From Isoetes taiwanensis (taxonomy: Eukaryota > Streptophyta > Lycopodiopsida > Isoetales > Isoetaceae), in NCBI GenBank assembly GCA_021234155.1, contig JAJEKV010000065.1, forward strand, positions 5,598,807 to 5,662,806: a DNA stretch of 64,000 nucleotides, written 5' to 3'. This document shows, in pieces, positions 43,846-53,199 of the stretch; the stretch's first letter is position 1, and every line of letters begins with the position of its first letter. The notes below the pieces were generated by a model. It saw nothing but the letters and a program-made list of their open reading frames with translations. It did not search any database and was not told where the DNA came from. The position numbers were made by a program, and so were the translations under genes.

Positions 43846-45026
43846 CAAAGGTGATAGTAGTGGCGTGATAGTCAATCTTCTTATGGCCCGCCAAGGTGGA
43901 TAACGCACGGAGCGCCCACCAAGATGCTTCAGAAGAAGGCCCCAAGTTCTTGGAGAAGAACAAGACCTCACCTTGCCGGAAGGCTGAAAGGAAGAATCGG
44001 GTCAAATGGTTGCCCATTGCTCTAATTTTCGGATCTCTGGAGGTCTCTGCTTCCTTTTCCAAGTTAACAGGTATTTTCTCCTCTTCTGCTTCTTCTTTGT
44101 CATCCCGAAGACTCATCTTGGTGTCCCAAAGGTCTTCTTCCTCTTGATCCACCCCTCCCATAGTGATCTGTAAAGGCTGAACTGCAGGAGGAGGGCGCAT
44201 GTTAGCTGCAAACTGCTCCTCAGGAGGCTGGGGTGCATCAGTCAATAGGAACTGCCGAAGAGACAGAAGGGTCTCAATGGGCTCTAGCTCTTCTGGCCGA
44301 AATACTAACAAGTTCTCGACTTGTGGTGGATGCACAACGGGTGTTGTAAAGTCGAGGAAGTCATCCTGACAGTACTCCGCAAGGTCATAGAGGACCTCTA
44401 TCTTTCGGCGGCCCCGCATATCAGCAATGACGCGGTAAGCCCACATAATGTCCTCGAGAATCAGATACTCTTGGTTGTTCAAGAGTACGGTAGGGAGGAG
44501 GTTTAATTAGCCTTTCGAGCTTGAGGGCTTTATCTCGACCTGCCGGTGCTTCGGTGGCTAGCTCCTTCCACCGTGCAAAGTCCTGCTCGTCGACGACTTC
44601 ATCGTCTTCCGGGTCAGGAGGTACTGGTGTAGAAGACTGCTCGGCCGCTATCTGCTCATCCTCAATATACTGGTCCATGATGATGGCCAGCGCGAATCGA
44701 GCCTCAAAGCAGAGTTCCCGATCAGGGAGGTCGGTCCCTCTCCTCCTAATGCCCTTAATGACATTCCGGGCATGTTCATCGCCTCCCAACATCTCGAGCA
44801 AGGTGTGGAAGTCGAGATAGAGCTGTGAGTCGTCCTCATTGAACACACAAGCAGGCACGATCTCCTCATAGTAGAACTGAAGAAAAGCAGCGTAATCGGG
44901 GTGCGCTTGCATGTTGTGGATGAGATCCACTTGCTGGAGCAGATAAAGATGAAGAACATCAAAGGGAACCGCGGGGTCCCAGTGCTCACCATCCAAGTAC
45001 CACTGCTGTAGAGTCGGGCAAGCCAT
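43846..45026 (-). pseudogene. Second ORF of element A, N-terminal and middle parts
   Basis: The ATG at 45026 (MACPTLQQWYLDG) opens a 201-codon block to 44421. A frameshift near 44485 leads to the next block, in which EYLILEDIMWAYRVIADMRG, FRPEELEPIETLLSLRQFLL and HLTRFFLSAFRQGEVLFF stand. Element B then interrupts at 43846, and the C-terminus is at 26640-26851. The whole ORF would be about 470 codons. The order N-terminal region, acidic stretch, middle and C-terminal region parallels B's second ORF, with recognisable but weak identity. The function is unknown. Confidence 0.68.
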
Positions 45027-45105
45027 GAGGAAGAAGGTGCAAGGGAGGAGGAGACAAACTCTAGAAGCAAAAACGAAAATGAAACCCTAATGGGCCAAAA
45101 AGTGG

Positions 45106-45112
45106 CTTTATA
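45106..45112 (-). promoter_or_regulatory. TATA box before the second ORF of element A
   Basis: The minus strand reads GTATAAAG about 80 bases before the ATG at 45026, in an AT-rich leader of about 260 bases after the H3-like domain. It parallels the internal TATA box in B; no hairpins like B's are seen here. Confidence 0.4.
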
Positions 45113-45291
45113 CTTTTCGACACGTTTTCCTAGGTTATATCAAAAAAAATATTATTTACTTAATAATTTACATTTAAATATACACCAAGTGGCAAAAAGA
45201 TAGGATTTTAAGTATATAGCTTCAAAGAAAATATTTTACACAGATATAGATCACAAAAATTTTTACAATAGAGCAAAGAAAATTGCAACAG

Positions 45292-45720
45292 TCAGCGAAA
45301 TTCCCCTCGGATCCTTCTTGCAAGCTGGATATCCTTGGGCATGATGGTAACTCTCTTAGCATGAATCGCACAGAGGTTAGCATCACTCAAAATTTCCACA
45401 AGGTATGCCTCAGCGGCTTCCTGGAGTGCAAGCAAAGCGAATGCCTGGAATCTCAGGTCGATCTTAAAGTCTTGGGCAATTTCCCGGACCAGACGCTGAA
45501 AAGGCAGGCGGCGTAGCAAAGGCTCCGCTGTCTTCTGATATTTCCGAATCTCCCTGAGAGCCACTGTACTGGGTCGGAATCTATGAGGCTTCCTTGGCTT
45601 AGCAGGTGGCCGGGGCAGGGGTAAAGACTTCCCGCCGGTGGTCGGATGTTTCGCCCTCTGCACAATCTGCTCCCGATGCTGAGCCGACGTGTTCTTTCCG
45701 ATTTGGGCATCCTTCTGCAG
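45292..45720 (-). CDS. Histone H3-like domain of element A
   Basis: After a TGA at 45721-45723, 142 codons are open in the same frame as ORF A, ending at 45292. From about residue 45 the sequence follows canonical H3 closely: [82 protein letters not shown]. All helices of the H3 fold are present without indel, and loop 1 has the short H3 form rather than the longer CENH3 form. The usual N-terminal tail (MARTKQ) is missing; a basic Pro-rich linker replaces it. There is no ATG before the fold within this block, so expression would need TGA readthrough, a non-AUG start or a correction of the text. Lying between the A primer site and gag, it belongs to the element rather than to a host gene. Confidence 0.88.
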   Translation of the reverse strand: MQKDAQIGKNTSAQHREQIVQRAKHPTTGGKSLPLPRPPAKPRKPHRFRPSTVALREIRKYQKTAEPLLRRLPFQRLVREIAQDFKIDLRFQAFALLALQEAAEAYLVEILSDANLCAIHAKRVTIMPKDIQLARRIRGEFR

Positions 45721-46521
45721 TCAGGTCTTGTAACCGACGCCTCCCCATGTGGGCTTCGTATGCTTCCTCTTCCTATTACCCCATCTTTCTTCTGTATTTT
45801 GCACGACAGGTTGATCTATATTTTGATCAACATTTTGGTCCCCGCCCTGCTGTGTTTGGGCATCCTCCTCTGCTTTACGGATCCTCTCTCTCTCAGCATC
45901 CCGGGCTTCCTTGTCCTGGCGCACTTGTATTCGCCTTGCAATCTCCGTATGGTACCGGGCCGGGTGAGCTCGCATGTCAGCTTGCACAAGGTCCATGCGG
46001 TCTTGTGTGAAGGTAGGGGGAACATTTTCAAAGATAAAACTATATAGTTCTTCGTTCCAAAAGAAAGGGGGAAGATTGTAATGGTCCCTGTACATAAGCA
46101 CATGGCCTTTACCAAGGTAATAAAAACGACTAGCCCGCTCTTCTGGTAGGCCACTAGCTATTTGCTGGAGGTCCTCTACCCTAGCAAGGTGCAAAATCCG
46201 TTGGGCCTCCGTCCGGATAAGCTCCACGGGATCCTCCTCTTGGCTGGCTAGCGGATAAAACTTAACAATGGCCCAAGCTTGATCAGGCTGCTCCACAAGA
46301 GTATAAGGTTGGTCTGCAGCATTCAACTTCATGAGGAAGCGTTCATTGAAATGGAAGATTGGGTAGGGGATTCTACGGCTCTCAGTGAAATGAGTCACAA
46401 GCAGGTTTAGAACAGTGTCGACCATATCACTATCATCAGAGAGATGGTCTACTAGGACGCTAAACAGCTGGAAGACAGTCGCCTTCTTTAGGTCCACGGT
46501 GAGCTTGAAGCGCGGCATCAT
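45721..46521 (-). CDS. ORF A of element A, unknown protein before the H3-like domain
   Basis: The start is chosen at the tandem ATG at 46516-46521 (MMPRFKLTVDLKKATVFQL); 267 codons lead to the TGA at 45721-45723. The N-terminal two thirds look globular (RIPYPIFHFNERFLMKLNAA, RASRFYYLGKGHVLMYRDHY, PPTFTQDRMDLVQADMRAHP). The last third is charged and Gln/Asn-rich (RQDKEARDAERERIRKAEED), then basic (RWGNRKRKHTKPT). The frame continues through the TGA into the H3-like domain, so both may form one protein. I do not recognise it and see no counterpart in B. Confidence 0.65.
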   Translation of the reverse strand: MMPRFKLTVDLKKATVFQLFSVLVDHLSDDSDMVDTVLNLLVTHFTESRRIPYPIFHFNERFLMKLNAADQPYTLVEQPDQAWAIVKFYPLASQEEDPVELIRTEAQRILHLARVEDLQQIASGLPEERASRFYYLGKGHVLMYRDHYNLPPFFWNEELYSFIFENVPPTFTQDRMDLVQADMRAHPARYHTEIARRIQVRQDKEARDAERERIRKAEEDAQTQQGGDQNVDQNIDQPVVQNTEERWGNRKRKHTKPTWGGVGYKT

Positions 46522-47468
46522 AGCACTAGCGCATACAAGTGGCAAGGAAAATGGGCACTTAGTGTAGGGTAGGTGGCGCTAGGGTCAGAAAGGAGACGCT
46601 AGGCGGTTAGGGTAGCAATAGGGTAGCATGCAAGGTCGGCTATGGCGGTAGGCGAGCTCTACTCCGGCGGCTATGGCGGCAGGAAGACGTCCCAACAAAC
46701 ACACTTTTCAAAAAGAAACACAAATTTGAATCTAAACTTTTTAACTTTTTTGAAAAGTTTTCTAAAATTAAAAAAAAAAAAAAAAAAAAGCGGACGCTGT
46801 ATTTTTATCACAGCGGGACCGTATGGGGCCGCTACTGAAGCGTTATCATATAACTTTTCGAGAAAAACACCTCATCCGACAGCAGCGCCCCTTTTGCTTT
46901 TTAGCCTTGCTGTCGCCATTTTGACCTCGGATAACGTGTCCCCTAGGGTATTTGGGAGGTGCCCGATCCATTTTCGCCTTCATCCGAGCTACCGGGTATA
47001 AATTCTTTACTGGTGGTCAAAAAGCACTGTCCAGACAAGTGCTTTAACTGCTAAAAATCTCACATCCAACGTGAATTTGACATGCATATTGTGTTTGAAA
47101 ATTGAATATTATAAATGATACACGTGTCTTTAAAATATTAAAGTAGGAAAAATGAGGTACTAACTAATATAATTATTTCGTAACATCAAATTTTGTATTA
47201 GCTAAGTGCTTTATATGCTAAGTGATGTCGCGGAAAGTTGTACACCACCAAAGAATTTACACCCTACCTACAAAAAGTTATGGCCCTTCCAAACTTGGGT
47301 CCTCCAGTCGCCCTAAACTTCTTAAAACTTACAATTTATTACATCAACCTAGCACAAAACCAAACATCGAAGAGTTAAACAGTCCAACTAGCTTAAACTC
47401 CCACCTAACTACCGAACTAACGAGTTAGGGGTTTGGTCAGTGCTATGATTTCGGGCTACCAAAATCAC
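46522..47468 (-). other. Leader of element A between primer site and ORF A
   Basis: No gene is supported. It holds a run of about 21 A (46770-46790) and an imperfect inverted repeat of CTTTTCAAAAAG with TTTTTTGAAAAG (46706-46760). The hairpins of element B are absent. Confidence 0.5.
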
Positions 47469-47481
47469 GGCTCTGATACCA
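47469..47481 (-). promoter_or_regulatory. Element A primer-binding site (initiator tRNA-Met)
   Basis: The minus strand reads TGGTATCAGAGCC three bases after the LTR end, exactly as in element B. Confidence 0.88.
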
Positions 47482-47484
47482 CTG

Positions 47485-49033
47485 TGACGCTCCCAACACA
47501 TATACGACACTCGGCCGTATACATACGGGGACTTCCCCCTCCCATGGCAACCAACTCGCCATGAGCAGGGCCCTCCGTCTAACTCGGACCATCTATGAAA
47601 AGATGCTCGAGTGAAGGACACAGAGGTGTCATTCGGCCCACGCCTTCAATGGGGCTCCTATGTCGCGGAAGTGTGCATACAAGGTTAGCATACAACATAA
47701 TCATATCATAAATAACCACCACGAAGAGTGGCACATCCATCCAACTAATAATAACAGAGAAGATGCATTTAATACTAGAGAAAACACCCCAAAACCCATG
47801 GTTCTACCATGGCTCAGACTCCAGTGAGGATCGACTGACGGCTAGGTCTCAAGAGGTCAGCAGACCGAATCTTGGCATGGCGTTGGCTGACATAGAACAT
47901 CGGCTAGGGTTGTCCACTCCATCCGCCCCTCCTGTGCACACCTTGCAGATGAGTCGAATCATGCTATGGCATCACTATAGCCTTCCGGAGATGCAGATTC
48001 TAGGTACCACCCTTCGAGTCCACTCCAGGTTACATCTCCCTGGTCCGATGAGGCAGGTCAGGGAAGTGTCCCCTTCCAGGATAGCAGCGGTTCCATGGGT
48101 GAGCTAGAGAATACGTGCTGCATCAGCGACCCCCGCATCCGTACCCGACCTACTCCCCTAACTTTATCTTCAAAGTACAGGGTGCCCCATACGGGTCACA
48201 CCTCTGCACCCAGGGAGTGTCAGATCCATACCCGGCCCTCTACGTGACCGGCTATCAGGCCTAGCCCACTGTAGGAGTCCCAGGAGCCTTTTATGTTCGT
48301 GCAAGACCCCACCCCCACTTCACCACTGCGTCCCTTCTCTGGTGCTGAGCAATTCCATAGCATCCACGGCTCGGTGGTCTCTTGTGCACAGGCCGATAGT
48401 TGCGAGTTAAGGAAACTACTAGGAGCATACTAAGAACATGAGGCACAGAGGTCTCTACCCCCCTTTAATCCCTGCTTTTCGGAAGGCTAACAGAGATACT
48501 ATCATAGATTTATCCATCCATCCATAACAAAGCATAATCCATAATTGAAATATAATCCTAAGTATCAAAGAAGGGTTAATCCTAAGCAAAGACAACCAGA
48601 GAAGACTGACTGAAGCGCTAGTCCTAGAGATATCAAGCTAATCTACCCACTAACCCGAGTTTCTGCTGGATCCATTATCATGAGGTATCTCCATCTTCAA
48701 GGAACTTGGGCGCTCAGCTGCTGCTCCTCCTGGTTCGATTTTGGGGCCAAAATGGGGTAGGGATTCAATTTGATGTCCCAAGCTAGCATTCTCATGCTGG
48801 CCAATCGAATTTGGCCAGGTGGCACCTTCCTAATTAATCAATTATCTTAATTGAGTTAATTTGACAATGCTTCCTTAATTATAGGTAATTAACCTTTAAT
48901 AATTAATTTAGCATAGCTAAATTAATCCGTTTTAGGTCAACCCCCTAGGTTAAAATACCCCATGGTGGCGTATCTTTACTACGTGACGTGTCAGTATATT
49001 TATACATATACCGTATAAATACTTGGAACGTCA
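47485..49033 (-). repeat. Element A 5' LTR
   Basis: The LTR is 1549 bp. In element orientation it starts TGACGTTCCAAGTA and ends GGGAGCGTCA. It shares long stretches with the LTR at 63550 and, more weakly, with B's LTRs. Confidence 0.82.
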
Positions 49034-50994
49034 CATTTCCCTATCTGGAGTATCTTGGACAATCTCTTCATCCATAAGGTTCCAAAGGCAAACTTGTTGA
49101 GATTGTGAACTGAGGCCTTCTTGCAATGAAGCTAGCTATTCCGCAATATCAGATGCAATAATGGAGGGGGGAAGAGGGTTAGGATCAGTGGCTGGAGAGA
49201 GGTCAATAATAGGTGGTTGAGTATGGTTAACATTGGCAGCAAGGGGGTTGCTCAACAATAAATCCATATCAAGTTCAGAATTAAGGTTAGCTAATACCTG
49301 AAATTGGTTTGAATTACCAATTCCTTGGGTGGTGCAATTCAGCAAATCTTCTTGATTTGATGTACTTGAGGCAGTAATCTCCTTTGCAGGAATCTGGAGG
49401 GGGAGCAGGGACAACTTCCACTATAGTATCCTTAGGGTTTATTTCAACCATAAGATCTTGCTCATTGTCCAGATTGACTTGCTTCAAGGCATTACCATGT
49501 CTGTTTTTCTTGTTTATTGGAACACTCTTACTCATATAGGGATTTAAAGGATCAATGATCTCCTTTTTTTTCCCCAAGCTCTTGCCATCCACAATAATTC
49601 TATTCAAAGTGTCATAAAGATTATTGATTTTATCCTTTTCCAAACTTTTTGCTGTAGTCTCATGATTTTGCAGCACTTTGACTTACTGAGATGAAACTTT
49701 TTCTTTGCTAGGGATCTTACCATAAACAACATTAGTCTTGGTATTGGATGCCTCTTCCTTCTGAACCTGGGCCTCCCTTAACATTTTCTTCCTTTGGATT
49801 CTCTTGTAACTTCCATTGACCTTAGTCCACTCAAATTTGTTATCTTTAGAAATGATACTGGGAACATCAAGATCATTGTTAATAATTGGGGAGACTCGGT
49901 CAAAGATGAAGCCCTTTGAGTTTTGCATCATCTGTTGACTGTTGACTTCCTGGCTCTGGTTGACCTACTGCTTGACTTGGCAATTAACAGACAGATTTGC
50001 AGGTAGGCTTGCAAGATTCATACCAGAAGTGCTTGACCTTACAAATTTGGCAATGAGGTGGCAATCCCGATCATCTTAATGATAGAAAGGCTTTTTGACC
50101 AAAGACATCCAGAACAGGGATTTGAAGGGGGATATCTTTTGAGATGTCGAGTTGAACAATGGATCGAGGAGGCCTATAGGGGGAATATTCCGTATAAATG
50201 TAAGATCCAACTGAGTCAAAGAGAATTTTTAGACAATCCTCATTCCAATAGATTGGATTCAGGCCATGCAGAGTAGTAGAAGCCACACAAAGGTTGTCTA
50301 AATTAGCAACTTCAAATTTAGGGTCCCATTTGAGAAAGGTAAGTTGAAAAGATTCAAAAGTCAAGGGACCATGATTAAGCAGAAAATTAGCAGATCTTTT
50401 GCTTCCACATTCAATCATGATGTAAGGTGACTGAAGCCAATAGACAGCATTGATCAGAATTCCTTTGTGAAGGTTCAGACAAAAGGACCAGAGTTTATCT
50501 AGTTTGATCCCATGCTTATTGACCTTAACAATTACAGCAGAATCATGAAAGGAATTCAATTTTGCATGAAGAGAAGGGAGATCCAAAGAAATACCATTGA
50601 AAATGTCGAGCTTTTTGGCACTGAAGGGGGGTTTGAAGGGTCAAACATTCCCGAGGGCTTTGTCGAGGGATTCATCCGAGTGATTCTGCTGAGCCGATCT
50701 CTTTTCACCATAGGGAAGAGGAACATCAAGAATAGGGTCCAATCTTGGTAATTGACCTCGAAAATCGGGATCTTTGAACAAATTATCCCAGCAAGGAACT
50801 TTGTAGGACAGAGGATCCATTGAGGACTGCCCAATCAGAGAATTAGCAAAGTTACCAAAGAAAATGAAATTTTTTGGGTTTTCATGAAAAGATCTTAACT
50901 GTTTAAGGAGTTCGGGACGATCAGAGGGCACAAAATCAGCAAATGCGTGAAGAGTGGAGAGAAATTTAGGGTAATTTTCGCTTTTAAGTTCCAT
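49034..50994 (-). pseudogene. LINE (plant L1 type) ORF1, interrupted by element A
   Basis: The ATG at 50994 (MELKSENYPKFLSTLHAF) opens a broken reading. It continues with DSAVIVKVNKHGIKLDKLWS, PYIMIECGSKRSANFLLNHG and GLNPIYWNEDCLKILFDSVG (50071-50586), which look like the DUF4283-type nucleic-acid-binding region of plant LINE ORF1. A knuckle-like CQICKVKHFWYESC lies near 50010-50050. A basic and then acidic C-terminal half (49136-49931) is cut off by the A LTR at 49034, and a stop lies at about 49138. Frames shift near 50600, 50050 and 49680. Confidence 0.7.
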
Positions 50995-51096
50995 CCCGAA
51001 AGAACCAGGGGAAAACTACAAAAGCACGAGGAAAATGGGCGAAAACTCCGGGGGGGAGGGGAAATCAAAAGGCAAGAAAAAAGCAGGGAAGAGGAC

Positions 51097-51573
51097 CTAT
51101 CTATGATTAAGAAGATGGAGAGCCAAATTCATCACCAAATTGCAGAGATCCAAGCACCAAAGCATGAATCGTTGCTCTGAGTACACCTTTACAACAATTT
51201 TAGAGTCAATCCAGTCACAATGCACATGAAAGATGCCCGATGCCGCAGTTTCTTTTTTGCCTATGAATTCTTGGAGCCAAGATTCAACAATTTCAACTTC
51301 AAATTCAACTGAGCTCGGCACAAAGGAATACTCTAGGAGGAACAATTCTTCTGGAAAGTGTTGCTCAGAAACTAGAGAATTCCACAAATTCGAAAGAGAT
51401 CCTTTCAGAAAACCACAGGTCAATCTTGAATTGTGTTTGATAATTGTGAAGATTTTGATATCCATCTGTAGCTTTTGATGAGGGAAAACATGGAGAATGC
51501 AAGCCCCTACAAGGCTGGCAGGCTTGATCCACCAATTGCCTAGGAACCTTTCTGAATTAGCACAACTAATCAA
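51097..51573 (-). CDS. Unknown 158-codon ORF upstream of the LINE ORF1
   Basis: The reading includes WWIKPASLVGACILHVFPHQ, EYSFVPSSVEFEVEIVESWL and FHVHCDWIDSKIVVKVYSEQ and ends in a hydrophobic stretch. It lies just upstream of LINE ORF1 on the same strand and could be part of the LINE 5' region or of another repeat. I do not recognise it. Confidence 0.35.
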   Translation of the reverse strand: MISCANSERFLGNWWIKPASLVGACILHVFPHQKLQMDIKIFTIIKHNSRLTCGFLKGSLSNLWNSLVSEQHFPEELFLLEYSFVPSSVEFEVEIVESWLQEFIGKKETAASGIFHVHCDWIDSKIVVKVYSEQRFMLWCLDLCNLVMNLALHLLNHR

Positions 51574-52626
51574 GAATTATGTTTGAATCAGATAGGACAA
51601 AGGAATCAAGAAAGATGGCGCTCATTGTTGACGTGTCCAAGCCACACCTCATCCGTCTAATGTCGGCTATGTAATTTGCAAACACCAAAGACTGATTTAA
51701 CAATCATTATAATATGATCAAGAAGATCAAAATTGATCTCTAGATGCTGCATGATTTGGAGCTGATCCAAATCCGTTGTGACTACTGAACGGATTTCTTG
51801 ATTTGTTTGCCTTGGACAAACGAGTTTAGCTCTTCAAATTTCATCATAATACATTATATATATGATTTACAATGCTCTAGGCTGAAGGATGCTTTCACGT
51901 TATGCAAAGTTTCCTAGATATCACAGGGACTAATTACAGTAAGGAAAAACACTAACATTTTGAAAACAAAGCAGTAAAGCTGGATGAGGAGAAGAACGGA
52001 ACATCGCTATATATATCGCTCGTCCTCCTCGAGAATCTAGATCCGGTGGCCTAATTGATTGCATAAACATATCCAGGGAATTGATTGTCTACAGAGATGG
52101 GACCCAATGCAAGGAAGAGCACATGAAGGCCATTAATATATAGGGTTAAAAAACTCCATCATCGAAGGGTTTTTGAGGGACAAACTTTACAATAATAAGC
52201 TCGTTGATAAATATGTGAACATATCAACGTGTTGATGGGAGACATAGTTGGGCTCATCGATCAAGAACTCCAGGATAGAAGATGATAGTGTCATCACAAT
52301 AGGCATCTGCAAAAGCACGCATACTATTTGTTTAGGTGTAATTAAACTGATATATCATGCTCAAATAGTTGCAAATGCTAAAAAAACCTAAAGAATATAC
52401 ATTCACCTTCAATTTGACAACCTTGGCATATCCTGTTTTTAAAGGAAGGGCGAATTCCGTTCAGGTTTGAGGAGGACCTTCCTTGGACTTATGTTAGAAA
52501 AGAGAAGAAAATGTTAGAAGAAAAGAAAATTGAAAGGGCCCATATCCTCTATTAGAGCATCTGTTAGAACAAACGTAAACGAACACCTCTATTTCATCTC
52601 TCAAGTGCTCCATTCAATGGTAAAGG
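51574..52626. other. Non-coding stretch left of the copia element
   Basis: I see no gene or clear repeat. The last five bases before the copia element, AAAGG at 52622-52626, are its target duplication. Confidence 0.5.
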
Positions 52627-53170
52627 TGTTGGAGATGGTCATGTTAACTCAAAGATGGTTATGTTGAAGACGATTGAATCGAAACAAAGGGGACTAAGGT
52701 TCTATATGATTATTAAATGTTGAAGTATTGTAGCATGGAACGCTTATGCTGAAGTTAAACCATTAACTCTAAGTTAGTGGTTAAAGGTTTCATTCATATC
52801 ATATGGTTGTAAAATTAGAAAGACCCGACGGTCGTATGCTAGAAAGACAGCTGCTTATGGTTCAATCCGGCAAGTCAACACATTGGATGAATCAAAAGAT
52901 TCTTGAAAGCTAAGCGGCCGGATCTAAGCCTAAGCGGCCGGATCTGGCCCTATAAGAAAAAGATGAAACCAAATGGGATTAAGCTGCAATGGGGAACATG
53001 CAGGCTCGGGTTGTCGAATAATTCATACTGCTCTATTATAGTTCGATGGTCTTATGCATTGTTATGCATTATTGCTAAAATATTGTCTTGTTATCTATTG
53101 AATATCTTTTGGTAAATAACTATTTCAAGTTATTGATCATAAGACTCAAGTTGTATAGATCAATCTTTCA
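52627..53170 (+). repeat. Copia 5' LTR
   Basis: It runs from TGTTGGAGATGG to ATCTTTCA. An 18-base unit containing TAAGCGGCCGGATCT is repeated twice at about 52911-52945, just before a TATA-like CCCTATAAGAA. Confidence 0.92.
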
Positions 53171-53172
53171 TT

Positions 53173-53184
53173 TGGTATCAGAGC
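53173..53184 (+). promoter_or_regulatory. Copia primer-binding site (initiator tRNA-Met)
   Basis: TGGTATCAGAGC lies two bases after the LTR. Confidence 0.9.
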
Positions 53185-53199
53185 AGGTTGAGATTTAAA

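Larger units (their letters stand above)
1..49033 (-). mobile_element. Element A: large Ty3/gypsy retrotransposon carrying a histone H3-like domain, split by nested insertions
   Basis: The element runs on the minus strand from its 5' LTR (47485-49033) past the left edge of the window. In element order it holds: LTR, primer site, ORF A, H3-like domain, a second ORF, ORF C, gag and protease. It is cut twice. Element B (26852-43845) lies within the second ORF and element X (1433-24817) within gag. Gag reading resumes in the same frame across X once one copy of the TGCCT duplication is removed. Its LTR begins TGACG and ends CGTCA, as in element B, and the two LTRs share long segments, so A and B are one family. 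Pol beyond protease and the 3' LTR are outside the window. The base after the LTR starts CATTT, but the matching left TSD cannot be seen. Confidence 0.85.

Noticed and set aside
45292-45720. H3-like domain as centromeric CENH3
   Set aside because: Loop 1 has the short H3 form and the fold follows canonical H3 closely; nothing points to CENH3.
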